From the NCBI RefSeq assembly GCF_000317675.1, contig NC_019776.1:4050100-4114099 (forward strand): a stretch of 64,000 bases of DNA. The letters are read 5' to 3'. Made by a program: the position numbers and the translations under genes. The DNA is from Cyanobacterium aponinum PCC 10605. Lineage in GTDB: Bacteria; Cyanobacteriota; Cyanobacteriia; Cyanobacteriales; Cyanobacteriaceae. The notes beneath the pieces were generated by a model. The model did no database searches, was not told the DNA's origin, and saw only the letters and a list, made by a program, of their open reading frames with translations. Shown here piece after piece: positions 45,884-56,300 of this stretch; position 1 is the first letter of the stretch; each line of letters begins with the position of its first letter.

Positions 45884-46419
45884 AATTTGCCACGGTTTGG
45901 TTAGCAGGTTGTTCTGGTTGTCATATGTCTTTTCTCGACTTGGATGAGTTTTTATTTGATATAGCCGAAGCGGTGGATATGGTTTATAGCCCCGTTGCTA
46001 GTGATATTAAAGATTATCCTGATAATGTAGATGTCTGTCTCGTGGAAGGTGCGATCGCCAACGAGGAAAACTTAAAATTACTGCTTGAAGTACGCAGAAA
46101 AACTAAATTTTTAATCTCCTTCGGTGATTGTGCTGTGACAGCCAATGTACCTGCTATGAGGAATATGTTAAATGGCTCTGATCCTGTGTTAAAACGGTGT
46201 TATCTGGAGTTAAGCGATCACGGTGGTCAAATTCCTAAAGACCCCGAAATCGTGCCTCCATTATTGGAAAAAGTACAACCCATTCACCATGTGGTAGAGG
46301 TGGATTTATTCCTCCCCGGATGCCCTCCCTCTGCCCAAAGAATCAAAAATGCGATCGCACCTCTATTGAAAGGAGAAAAACCTATCATGGAAGGGCGAGA
46401 CATGATCAAATTTGGTTAA
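45871..46419 (+). CDS. hoxY: Bidirectional [NiFe]-hydrogenase small subunit HoxY
   Basis: The 182-residue small subunit has WLAGCSGCHMSFLDLDEF, GDCAVTANVPAMRN and LPGCPPSAQRI, whose four Cys bind the proximal [4Fe-4S] cluster. Partner of HoxH. HoxH should follow, but 4.1 kb with a Uma2 gene and an R-M gene are in between. A hairpin repeat lies 6 bp after the stop. Confidence 0.97.
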   Translation: MDKIKFATVWLAGCSGCHMSFLDLDEFLFDIAEAVDMVYSPVASDIKDYPDNVDVCLVEGAIANEENLKLLLEVRRKTKFLISFGDCAVTANVPAMRNMLNGSDPVLKRCYLELSDHGGQIPKDPEIVPPLLEKVQPIHHVVEVDLFLPGCPPSAQRIKNAIAPLLKGEKPIMEGRDMIKFG

Positions 46420-46424
46420 AAAAT

Positions 46425-46442
46425 TCCCCCCTTATTAAGGGG
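46425..46442. repeat. CCCCCTTA/TTAAGGGGG palindromic repeat
   Basis: A short palindrome just after hoxY. A similar CCCCCTTAGCCCCCCTTAAT word lies inside the R-M gene at 47920-47940. On the minus strand it is followed by a T-run, and on the plus strand it is not, so it is no clear terminator for hoxY. Confidence 0.6.
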
Positions 46443-46482
46443 GAGGTAAGAGGGATCTGATATTGTTATTCAGGAAAAAAAG

Positions 46483-47142
46483 ATGCTTTTAGCCTTAGAA
46501 AAAATTAACGTTTTAGAAGGTCAAACTTTGGTTATAAATGATGTTGATTGGAAGCAATTTGAACAAATATTAGAAGAATTAGGAGAGAAAAGAAATAGTA
46601 GAATTGCCTATCATCATAACATCCTAAAAATTATGACTCCATCCCTAGAATATGAACGGGATAAGGTTTTAATAAGCACTTTATTAGAGATTATTTTAGA
46701 GGAATTAGACATTGATTTTTGTTTAGGTTCAACAACCTTTAAAAGCGAAATATTGCAAAAAGGACTAGAACCTGATAACTGTTTTTACATTCAAAATGAA
46801 GCCAAAATTCGAGGTAAAAAAAGAATAGATTTAACCATAGATCCTCCTCCCGATTTAGCCTTAGAAGTGGATCTAACATCTCGTACTTATCCTCATATTT
46901 ATTCGGCTTTAGGTGTTCCTGAATTGTGGCGTTTTGAAAAAGGTAATTTACAGATAAATGTTCTGAAAAATGGTCAATATATAGAGGTAGAATCTAGTCC
47001 TATTTGTCCTAATATTCCTTTAAAAAACTTAATTCCAGAATTTTTAAATCAGTGTAAAACTCAAGGAAGAAATAAAACCGTTAGAGCTTTTCGGACTTTA
47101 ATTAAAGATTATACCATACACAATGGAAAAACCATTATATAA
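46483..47142 (+). CDS. Uma2-family (DUF820) putative endonuclease
   Basis: The 219-residue protein has the Uma2 pattern: SRIAYHHNILKIMTPSLEYE, DFCLGSTTFKS, EPDNCFYIQNEA, and PPDLALEVDLTSRT, where D and ExD hold the usual PD-(D/E)xK place. The C-terminal region is basic. These genes are highly multiplied in cyanobacteria and of unknown role, probably nucleases of transposon origin. It sits inside the hox cluster between hoxY and hoxH. Confidence 0.88.
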   Translation: MLLALEKINVLEGQTLVINDVDWKQFEQILEELGEKRNSRIAYHHNILKIMTPSLEYERDKVLISTLLEIILEELDIDFCLGSTTFKSEILQKGLEPDNCFYIQNEAKIRGKKRIDLTIDPPPDLALEVDLTSRTYPHIYSALGVPELWRFEKGNLQINVLKNGQYIEVESSPICPNIPLKNLIPEFLNQCKTQGRNKTVRAFRTLIKDYTIHNGKTII

Positions 47143-47243
47143 TCGTTCGTAGTAAGCCTTTTAAGGCTTATTTATTAATCGTTAAAGCTGTGACGGGTTG
47201 AATAATATTCAACCCCTACAAACTTTTTGAGACAATTTAATTT

Positions 47244-50200
47244 ATGGATGTTAATTATTATCTTCAAGAAATAGAAAATATTTTACAAAAAGGTAGTGAA
47301 AGAAGTCATTATCCTACCCTCAAAACTTTTATTGATACCGCTATGTTAGGGGTTAGTGCGGTTATTGAAGAAAAGGGTAATCAAGCTGGTATTCCTGATT
47401 TTACGGTTAGAAAAAACCACCGTGTTATTGGTTATATTGAAGCAAAAAAAATCAGTGAAAATTTAGATTTAATTCTCGAAACCGAGCAACTTCAGCGTTA
47501 TTTAGATAGTGCGATCGCACTTAACTTTGTTTTGACTAATTTTTTAGAGTTTCGTTGGTATAAAAATGGTAAATTACAGCAAAAAATTATTATTGGTGAG
47601 GTAAAAAATAATCAAATTATAGCCACAAAAGAAGCGGATAAATTCATTGATTTAATCCATAATTTTCTTAGTAATGAAGGGAAAATAATTAACAACTATA
47701 CCGAGTTAGCGATGGAAATGGCAACGGTAACAAAAGCCCTTTGTTATAGCATCGAATCTGCTTTAAAACAAGAGAATGAAACGGGAGAATTAAGACAATT
47801 AAAATTAGTATTTCAAGATTTATTATTACCTGATTTAGACAGCAATAATTTTGCTGATATGTACGCTCAAACTATTGCCTATGGCTTATTTACTGCTAGA
47901 ATTGGGCATCATGAAAAAACCCCCTTAGCCCCCCTTAATAAAGGAGAAAATAATAATAAAAGTCTCCCCTCTACTGTGGGAGAGGGGTTGGGGGTGAGGG
48001 CAGAAAATTTTAATGATGAGTTTAATGCGGAAACCGCTAGTTATTATTTGAGTGATAATATCCCCTTTTTAAAAGGTTTATTTGATACCGTTATTAGTAC
48101 CAATATCGCTGAAAAAATTAAGTGGGCAATTTCCCTTTTAATCGAACTTTTAGCTAATGCGGATATGGGTAATATTTTAGAAAATTTTGGTAGGGAAACG
48201 AAAAGAGAAGATCCCGTTGTGCATTTTTACGAGACTTTTTTATCCGCTTATTCTGCTAAATTAAGAAAAAATCGTGGGGTTTATTATACACCCGAACCTG
48301 TCGTTTATTTCATCGTCAAAGCTGTTAATGATGTGTTAGAAACTTACTTCTATTTAGATGATGGTTTAGCTAATACTCATGTTAATATTTTAGATCCCGC
48401 TACGGGGACAGGTACTTTTTTATACGAGATAATTAAACAAATTTATGAAAATTTTAACCGTTATGGTGTTAGAAATTGGCACGAATTATTAAAGCAAAAA
48501 CGAGTCTTAAAAAGATTATTTGGTTTTGAGTTATTGATGACTCCCTATACCATTGCTCATTTAAAATTAGGTTTATTATTAAAAACTTTAGGTTATCGGT
48601 TTCAAGAGAAAGAAAGGCTTAATATTTTTCTTACTAATAGCTTAGATGAAGGTATCAAAAAATCAGAATTACTATTTGCTGAATATATCTCCCAAGAGGC
48701 AAACCAAGCCGCCGAAGTTAAGACGGAAACGCCCATTAATGTTGTCATTGGTAATCCCCCTTATGCTGGACATTCCGCTAATAAAGGTAGTTGGATTGAT
48801 GGTTTAATCAAAGATTATTACCAAGTAGATGGTATGGATTTAAACGAAAAAAATCCGAAATGGTTGCAAGATGACTATGTAAAATTTATCAGATTTGGGC
48901 AGTGGAGAATTGAAAAAACTGGAGCAGGAATTTTGGCTTTTGTTACCAATCATGGTTATTTAGATAATCCAACTTTTCGGGGAATGCGTCAACAGTTAAT
49001 GAATAGTTTTGATTGCATTTATTTAATTAATTTGCATGGTAATGCTAAGAAAAAAGAAGTTTCTCCCGATGGCACTCCTGATAAAAATGTGTTTGATATT
49101 CAACAGGGAGTTGCTATAATTATCGCCGTTAAAGATATTCCTAAAGACAAAAGTTTTTTAACTTTTAAAGGTGAACCTCATACCATCAAAAACGGTATTT
49201 ATTATTATGATATGTGGGGAAGTCGTGAGAGTAAATATCAACAGTTAAAAGAGTTAAATTTATATGAGATTAACTGGGAAACCGTTAACCCTCAATCCCC
49301 TTTTTATCTTTTTACTCCTCAAGATACTTTCTTGTTAGAAGAATATAACCAAGGGTGGAAAATTACTGATATTATGCCTATTAATGTCTTAGGTTTTCAA
49401 ACTCATCGAGATCATTTTGCTATTGATTTTGATAGAGACAAATTATATAATCGCATTGAGGAAATGAGAGATAAGAATATTTCTGATGATGAATATTACG
49501 AAAAATATAATTTAAAAGATAACCGAGATTGGAAACTAAAAAAAGCACGTCAAGAGATAAAAAATGATCCACAATGGGAAGATAAATTAATTGATTGTTT
49601 ATATCGTCCTTTTGATTGGCGTTTCTGTTATTTTAGTTATGTTGCAATGGATTATCCTAGACGTGAATTAATGAATCATGTTATGGGCAAAGATAATTTA
49701 TGTTTATTAACTTCAAGACAACAAGCAAATATCGGTTATCGACATTGTTGGGTTGCAGATTTTCCTCCCGAATCTTGTGTTGTTTCTACAACAAGTAGAG
49801 AAGGAAATCAAGTTTTTCCCCTTTATATTTATCCTGATACAGAAAATGGACAAATTTTAACGCAACAAGAAGAAAAACAAGCCAATTTTTCTCCTGAATT
49901 TCTTAAAGCTATTACGGATAAATTGGGTTATACACCTTCCCCTGAGATAATTTTTTATTATATTTATGCAGTTTTACATTCTCCTAACTATCGTCAAAGA
50001 TACGCTCAATTTTTAAAGATAGATTTTCCCCGTATTCCTCTGACTAATAATCCAGATTTATTTAAGCAATTAGCAGAAAAAGGAGAGATTTTAGTTAATC
50101 TTCATCTAATGAAAAAGTTACCGGATATTAAAACTACTATGTCTAATTTTATCAGTAACGACAATTTACCAATTTTTACTCAAGAAAAGGGAGAATTTCA

Positions 50201-50480
50201 CTATCAAGGGGATGATAAAAATGAGGTGACGCAGGTTAAATATGATGAAAATAAGCAACAAGTTATGATTAATAAAGATTGCTATTTTTGTGATGTGAAT
50301 AAGTCGTTATGGGAGTTTAAAATTGGCGGTTATCAGGTGTTGGAAAAATGGTTAAAGGATAGAAAAAAAGAAAATATTAGTCTCACAGAAAAGGATATTA
50401 TTCACTATCAAAATATCTTAATTGTTTTACAGAAGACGATGGAAGTTATGAGGGAAATTGATGATATTTATAAATTCTGA
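47244..50480 (+). CDS. Single-chain restriction-modification enzyme (type IIG / ISP-like)
   Basis: The 1078-residue protein combines a nuclease and a methyltransferase. The N-terminus has GIPDF (P51-D52) and IEAKK (E66-A67-K68), a PD-(D/E)xK core. The central N6-adenine methylase has DPATGTGTFLYE near residue 382 and NPPY at 504-507. The C-terminal ~400 residues (KITDIMPINVLGFQTHRDHF, IDCLYRPFDWRFCYF) match the target-recognition part of such enzymes. No helicase motifs are seen, unlike LlaGI-type ISP enzymes. Residues ~225-253 come from two GC-rich repeats read in frame. It stands between hoxY and hoxH, on the same strand. Confidence 0.88.
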   Translation: MDVNYYLQEIENILQKGSERSHYPTLKTFIDTAMLGVSAVIEEKGNQAGIPDFTVRKNHRVIGYIEAKKISENLDLILETEQLQRYLDSAIALNFVLTNFLEFRWYKNGKLQQKIIIGEVKNNQIIATKEADKFIDLIHNFLSNEGKIINNYTELAMEMATVTKALCYSIESALKQENETGELRQLKLVFQDLLLPDLDSNNFADMYAQTIAYGLFTARIGHHEKTPLAPLNKGENNNKSLPSTVGEGLGVRAENFNDEFNAETASYYLSDNIPFLKGLFDTVISTNIAEKIKWAISLLIELLANADMGNILENFGRETKREDPVVHFYETFLSAYSAKLRKNRGVYYTPEPVVYFIVKAVNDVLETYFYLDDGLANTHVNILDPATGTGTFLYEIIKQIYENFNRYGVRNWHELLKQKRVLKRLFGFELLMTPYTIAHLKLGLLLKTLGYRFQEKERLNIFLTNSLDEGIKKSELLFAEYISQEANQAAEVKTETPINVVIGNPPYAGHSANKGSWIDGLIKDYYQVDGMDLNEKNPKWLQDDYVKFIRFGQWRIEKTGAGILAFVTNHGYLDNPTFRGMRQQLMNSFDCIYLINLHGNAKKKEVSPDGTPDKNVFDIQQGVAIIIAVKDIPKDKSFLTFKGEPHTIKNGIYYYDMWGSRESKYQQLKELNLYEINWETVNPQSPFYLFTPQDTFLLEEYNQGWKITDIMPINVLGFQTHRDHFAIDFDRDKLYNRIEEMRDKNISDDEYYEKYNLKDNRDWKLKKARQEIKNDPQWEDKLIDCLYRPFDWRFCYFSYVAMDYPRRELMNHVMGKDNLCLLTSRQQANIGYRHCWVADFPPESCVVSTTSREGNQVFPLYIYPDTENGQILTQQEEKQANFSPEFLKAITDKLGYTPSPEIIFYYIYAVLHSPNYRQRYAQFLKIDFPRIPLTNNPDLFKQLAEKGEILVNLHLMKKLPDIKTTMSNFISNDNLPIFTQEKGEFHYQGDDKNEVTQVKYDENKQQVMINKDCYFCDVNKSLWEFKIGGYQVLEKWLKDRKKENISLTEKDIIHYQNILIVLQKTMEVMREIDDIYKF
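47914..48001 (+). repeat. Two palindromic repeats inside the R-M gene
   Basis: ACCCCCTTAGCCCCCCTTAA followed by TAAAGG, then CTCCCCTCTACTGTGGGAG and AGGGGTTGGGGGTGAGGG. Both are of the type spread between cyanobacterial genes. Here they are translated as KTPLAPLNKGE and SLPSTVGEGLGVRAE. Confidence 0.8.
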
Positions 50481-50556
50481 ATCATGCTTTACGAAACTTA
50501 ATTAATTTAATCCCTAAAAAGCATCTAATATTTAAGTATAAATATAGGTAAAAACT

Positions 50557-51987
50557 ATGGGTAAAACTGTTGTTATCGATCCTGTAACTCGCATCGAAGG
50601 TCATGCCAAAATATCCATTTATTTAGATGATCAAGGAGAAGTAAATAATGCCCGTTTTCATGTGGTAGAGTTTCGGGGTTTTGAAAAATTCTGCGAAGGT
50701 CGCCCCATGTTTGAAATGGCTGGAATTACTGCCCGTATTTGTGGAATTTGCCCTGTTAGTCATCTCCTCGCCTCCGCCAAAACTGGGGATAAAATTCTCG
50801 GTGTTAAAATTCTTCCCAGTGCGGAAAAACTGCGCCGTTTAATGAATTTAGCACAAATTACCCAATCCCACGCCCTTTCTTTTTTCCATCTTAGTAGCCC
50901 TGATTTTCTCCTCGGTTGGGATAGCAACCCCTCGACTCGTAATGTTTTTGGCTTAATGGCGGCTGATCCTGATTTGGCTCGTGCGGGTATTCGTTTACGC
51001 AGTTTTGGACAGAATATAATTGAATTACTGGGAGCAAGAAAAATTCATGCGGCATGGGCTGTGCCGGGAGGAGTGCGATCGCCTCTTTCTGAGTCTGGGC
51101 GACAGTGGATTATGGAAAATCTCCCTGAAGCGAAGCAAACCACTGAATTAGCTTTAAGTCTGCTTAAAAAGCTCTTAGATAGTCAATTAATCACGGAAAT
51201 TGATACTTTTGGCAAATTTGACTCTTTATTTATGAGTTTGGTGGCGGACAACGGTAATTGGGAACACTACGGCGGACATATTCGCTTTGTAGATAGTCAA
51301 GGAAATATAGTTGCTGACAAGCTCAGTGAAGACAATTATCAAGATTATTTGGGGGAAGCGGTAGAAAGTTGGTCTTATCTCAAGTTTCCCTATTACAAAC
51401 CTTTAGGCTACCCTGACGGTATATACAGAGTTGGTCCCCTTGCTCGTTTAAATGTCTGCGATCGCATCGGCACACCCCAAGCGGATCAAGAATTAAGGGA
51501 ATTTCGTCACCGTGCGGGAGGACGAATCGCAACATCTTCTTTCTTTTACCACTATGCCCGTTTATTAGAAATTGTTGTTTGTTTAGAACATATTGAAATA
51601 CTTATGAATGATCCTGATTTATTATCCCCCAAAGTGCGATCGCAAGCAGGAATTAACTTTTTAGAAGGTATTGGGGTAAGTGAAGCTCCCCGTGGCACAC
51701 TTTTTCATCATTATCAAGTGGACGAAAACGGCTTAATTAAAAAAGTCAATTTGATTATTGCCACAGGGCAAAATAATCTCGTCATGAATAAAACCGTCAC
51801 CCAGATAGCCAAACATTATATTCATGGTCTTGATATACCAGAAGAAATGCTCAACCGTGTAGAGGCAGGAATACGCTGTTTTGACCCTTGTTTGAGTTGT
51901 TCCACCCATGCCATCGGACAAATGCCCTTACAAATCGAATTAGTATCTTCCAAGGGAGAAGTTATCAATACCTGTCAAAGAGATTAA
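50557..51987 (+). CDS. hoxH: Bidirectional [NiFe]-hydrogenase large subunit HoxH
   Basis: The 476-residue subunit has both Cys pairs of the [NiFe] site: [10 protein letters not shown] near residue 62 and DPCLSCSTH near the C-terminus. The [20 protein letters not shown] tail after the CxxCxxH motif is the extension cut by protease HoxW after nickel insertion, so the precursor form is intact. hoxW is not in the window. As the last hox gene it is separated from hoxY by 4.1 kb and probably needs its own or a borrowed promoter. Confidence 0.97.
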   Translation: MGKTVVIDPVTRIEGHAKISIYLDDQGEVNNARFHVVEFRGFEKFCEGRPMFEMAGITARICGICPVSHLLASAKTGDKILGVKILPSAEKLRRLMNLAQITQSHALSFFHLSSPDFLLGWDSNPSTRNVFGLMAADPDLARAGIRLRSFGQNIIELLGARKIHAAWAVPGGVRSPLSESGRQWIMENLPEAKQTTELALSLLKKLLDSQLITEIDTFGKFDSLFMSLVADNGNWEHYGGHIRFVDSQGNIVADKLSEDNYQDYLGEAVESWSYLKFPYYKPLGYPDGIYRVGPLARLNVCDRIGTPQADQELREFRHRAGGRIATSSFFYHYARLLEIVVCLEHIEILMNDPDLLSPKVRSQAGINFLEGIGVSEAPRGTLFHHYQVDENGLIKKVNLIIATGQNNLVMNKTVTQIAKHYIHGLDIPEEMLNRVEAGIRCFDPCLSCSTHAIGQMPLQIELVSSKGEVINTCQRD

Positions 51988-52140
51988 TCAAAGTTCAGGG
52001 TTAGTTGAGGGATAAAGGCGTGGCTGTTTCACTCTAAAATCTTTGTTTAAGAGGGAGTAATGAGTAATGAGTTTTGATAATTTATTATGATTAATTGATT
52101 GTTTCAAGATTTTTGATTCTTACTTAAAATCTGCAAGTCA

Positions 52141-52232
52141 AAAATCCCCCCATCTCCCTCTCCCCTTATCTCCCGCTCTTTTTTCTTTCTCGAAAATGAA
52201 ACAGCCCTGGGGATAAAGGAGGGTTTGTCTTT
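52141..52232. repeat. Dispersed repeat F, copy 2 (inverted)
   Basis: Reverse-complement mate of 9569-9660, with CTTTCTCGAAAATGAAACAG in common. It lies between the convergent hoxH and sensor-kinase genes and just overlaps the space before the kinase stop. Confidence 0.8.
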
Positions 52233-52245
52233 TGCCCTTTTAACT

Positions 52246-53316
52246 TCAAATACTGATGATAAAGACATTTCCCCTTCCTTCGGGATTATTTTCCACTCTA
52301 ATAGTTCCATTATGAGCTTCGATCGCCATTTTACAAAAAGATAAACCTAAACCAATTTGTTTTACTCCTTTGACAGATTCTCCAATTTGATATTTCTTAA
52401 AAATGAACTCTTTTTGTTGATCAGAAATAGTTTTTCCAGAATCAATAATTTTGATCTCAAAACTATGATCAAAGTAATTTAATTCACAAATAATGTTACT
52501 ATTTTCAGAAGAAAATTTAACAGCATTAGATAATAAATTTTGTATCACACGACGAATTAATTGGCTATCTAAAAAAAAATATTTAGTGGTATCAGGAACT
52601 TTCAAAATTAAATTAATATTATTCGCTTTAGCTATGTTATGAAAACTCTTTAATTCTATATTTAATAATTCACTCAGGTTCGTTTCTTTATAAGCTAAAA
52701 CCATTTTTCCCGACTGAATTTTTGCCATCTGTAAAAGGGTATCAATTTGATTGTTTAAAACATCCCCAGAATTATTAATTTCTTCTAATTTTTGTCTATA
52801 AACTTCTTGAGATAAATTAGGCATTTTTAATATCCCTGCACAAAGAATAATATTGGTTAAAGGATTTCGTAAATCATGAACGATTATGCTAGTCATTTCT
52901 TCCCTTAACTTCAGCATTTCTTGTAATGAATCATATTGACTTTTGATTCTTAACATAGATTGAACTCTCGCCGCTAATTCAATACCATTTACTGGTTTGC
53001 TGATAAAATCATCCGCCCCCATTTCTAGACATTGAGCTAAATCATTTTTATCATTTAAAGCCGTTACCATAATAATGGGAATACATTGCCATTCTTTTTT
53101 TTCCTTGACAATTTGACACACTTCCATGCCATTCATTTCTGGCATCATCACATCCAATAAAATTAAATCTGGTTTGATACTATCAATTTGAGCTAAAGCA
53201 CTTTTTCCGCTAGAAGTATAAAATAATTTATAGTCATATTTATACAGTAAACCCTCAATAACATCAAAATTATTAGGGTCATCATCCACAATTAAAATAA
53301 CCTGTTTTTTCGGCAT
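52246..53316 (-). CDS. Histidine kinase with N-terminal receiver domain
   Basis: The 356-residue hybrid has REC first (LIVDDDPNNFDVIEG, LILLDVMMPEMNGME, KPVNGIE; residues 1-125), then the phospho-acceptor helix with SIIVHDLRNPLTNII, and a HATPase (QNLLSNAVKFSS, IIDSGKTI, GLGLSFCKMAIEAHNG). No membrane span. The REC-kinase layout is common for cyanobacterial phosphorelay members. It follows the giant kinase by 68 bp on the same strand, so the two likely signal together. Confidence 0.92.
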   Translation of the reverse strand: MPKKQVILIVDDDPNNFDVIEGLLYKYDYKLFYTSSGKSALAQIDSIKPDLILLDVMMPEMNGMEVCQIVKEKKEWQCIPIIMVTALNDKNDLAQCLEMGADDFISKPVNGIELAARVQSMLRIKSQYDSLQEMLKLREEMTSIIVHDLRNPLTNIILCAGILKMPNLSQEVYRQKLEEINNSGDVLNNQIDTLLQMAKIQSGKMVLAYKETNLSELLNIELKSFHNIAKANNINLILKVPDTTKYFFLDSQLIRRVIQNLLSNAVKFSSENSNIICELNYFDHSFEIKIIDSGKTISDQQKEFIFKKYQIGESVKGVKQIGLGLSFCKMAIEAHNGTIRVENNPEGRGNVFIISI

Positions 53317-53384
53317 AATCTTTCAACTCATTATTAAGAATTAAAATAGTTTTTCTCTTCTATAAATCTTTCTTGAATTAAACT

Positions 53385-56300
53385 TTAAGATAAGACTTTG
53401 TTAATTTTTTCAATCAAATCTTTTAAGCGAAAAGGCTTAGATAGATAATCGTCTGCACCAGCATTTAAACATTTTTCTTTATCTCCTGTCATAGCCAAGG
53501 CGGTTACGGCAATAATGGGAATATTCTGCCAACGAGGATTTTCTTTAATTAACCTAATTGTTTCAAAACCATCAAGTTCGGGCATTTGAATGTCCATTAA
53601 AATTATACAGGGATTAACCTCTTCTAACTTATTTAAAGCATCCTTTCCATTCTTGGCAATTTCTAGAGAAAAACCCTTTATTTTTAAATAATCAGAGACT
53701 GCATAAATATTTTCTTCGTTATCGTCAACTAACAAAATTAAATTATTAATACTATTAATAGCTGTTTTTTGTTCAGAATTATTAGAACTAAATTCTAACC
53801 TCCCATTATATAGTAGAGATTCATCATTTTCCTTAATTTTTTTCTTGGTAAATAAATTAACTCTGTGGGGATTTTTAGGATGCCAAAAAGCAGAATGATA
53901 CTCTTTTACGTCTTTGGAATAAGGAATGTAAAAGGAAAAACAACTACCCTGATTAATTTCACTTTCTACACCAACAAAACCTCCGTGAGCATCAACGATA
54001 CGCTTGACTAATGCTAAACCTAAACCAGTACCAGCATATTGACGATTAAGACGACTATCTATTTGTACAAAGGTTTGAAATAGTTTGCTTATATTTTCTT
54101 CTGCAATGCCAATACCTGTATCTGTTACCGAGAAATGAATAAAAGTCTCACCGGTTTCCAATTCTTGATATGTTGAATTTATTTTAGTGACTAAATTGAT
54201 TTTTAATTTTATTTTTCCCCCTTCAGGTGTAAATTTAATGCCGTTATTAAGTAAATTGATTAAGGCTTGTCGAATGCGTCTATCATCTATTTGACAGAGT
54301 TTGTGACTAGAGGGAATTTCGTTGATGAAAGTGAGGGTAATATTTTTTTTCTCTGCTAAATATCGAATAAAATTCAAACTATCTAGGGATAAACTAACTA
54401 CATCAACTAAACTAAAATTAAATTCTGTTTTGCCTGATTCTATTTTTGCTAAATCGAGAATATCATTAATTAAATCTAGTAAATGTCTGCCACTACGATG
54501 AATATTATTAAGGGAGTCTAATTGTTTTTGATTTAAAGTTCCAAATACTTGTTCTTTTAGGGCTTCTGATAAACCTAGAATACTATTTAAGGGAGTGCGT
54601 AATTCATGGCTCATACTCGCTAGAAACTCATCTTTCATTCGGGTTGTTTTTTCAAGTTCAAGATTTATTTTTTCTAGGTTTTCGTTACTTTCTTTAAGGA
54701 CTATTTCTGCTTCTTTTTGTGGTGTTATGTCATAATTTATGCCAATCATTTTTAAGGGTTTACCCTCTTCATCTTTTTCTAACATTCCATTAGCTTTGAT
54801 ATATATTATTTTGCCGTCGGAATGTATAACTCTGAAGACAGTATCATATTCTGCTAAATCTAAAGATGCTCTTTCAAATAAGTTAACGGTATCTTCAAAA
54901 TCTTCTGGATGTAGAGCGTTAGTCCAAGTTTTATAATAGCAAGGTGTGCCAATGGGTACATCATAAAGTTTATACATCTGTTCGTCCCAAGTTAGTTTCT
55001 GGGTTTTTAAGTCTAGTTCCCAAATACCAATTTGAGCGGATTCTACGGCTAATTTTAGTCTTTTAGATAGTTCGTTGATATGACTTTCAATCAATTTGCG
55101 ATCGCTAATATCGGTTATCATACCTAAAGCTCCTATAAACTCCCCTTCATCATTAAAAATTGGGCTAGTAGATAAGATCGCCCATAGGGTTGAACCATCA
55201 GCTCTTAAAAATTTAAAGTCATGTTGTTCTGAGACTCCTTGTATCCGTCTTTCAAACAATTGTTGAGCAAAAACCTTCTCTGAATCCTCCATAAAACTCA
55301 AAAAAGATTTACCCCGAATATCCTCAGCAGAGTAACCCAACATATCAGCTAAAGTTCGATTCACAAAAGTAGTTATTCCCTTTTTATTTAGAATCCAAAT
55401 ACCTTCGTTTGCTGTTTCTACAATCTTGCGATAACGACTCTCACTTTGTTTTAAGGCTTTTTCCGCTCTTTTTTGTTCTGTTACATCTTGCATCAAGGCG
55501 AGAATATGGGTGCTATTATCCATTTTTTGAACAATACAAGTGCTAATCTGAATTAGGCGGGGTTGACTATCGGCTCGAATAATACGCCATATTTCCTTGT
55601 GAATATGTTCCCCCTGACGCATTCTCTTCATTCTTTCAATGGCTTTTTCTCGCAAATTAGGGTCAGGATAAAGACTTTGATACCAACCTTTTTGATTTAT
55701 TTCCTCAAGGGTATAGCCTGTAATTTCCTCCATCTTATGATTCCACACGCTAAAACGGATGTAAGGAAAATCAGAGATTTCAGAACAAACACATAACCCT
55801 TCTGCCATGTTTTCTAGTATTTGTTGATTAAAATTATTCTCTTGTGCTAGTTTCGCTTCATATTCTTTCCGTTGAGTTATATCTTGATAAGTACCCAGAA
55901 TGCCTATAATTTCACCTTCGTTATTTTTTAGGGGAAACTTACTACCTTCAATGTACATAGTAGATCCATCTCTTCGGTGATAAGTATATTGTTGATGGTA
56001 TATTGGTTCACGGGTGTTAATAACTTCGCAATCACATTGTTGATATTGATGAGCGTCTTCTGAGTTAAAACAAATTTCATTAATCTGTTTTCCTTGTAAC
56101 TCTGAAACAGTTGAATCAAAATCATTAGCAAAAGCCTGATTACAACCGAGAAGCACTGATTGGGTGTTTTTCCAAAAAACTCTTTGAGGAATGGTATTTA
56201 AAACCAACTCTAGCATTTCCTTTGCATTGAATAGGTCTTTTTCGCTGTGTTTCAATGCCTCTTCTGCCAATTTGCGATCGCTCACATCAATAATTGCACC

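Noticed and set aside
46425..46442. Rho-independent terminator of hoxY
   Set aside because: No T-run follows on the plus strand; the palindrome belongs to a dispersed repeat type.
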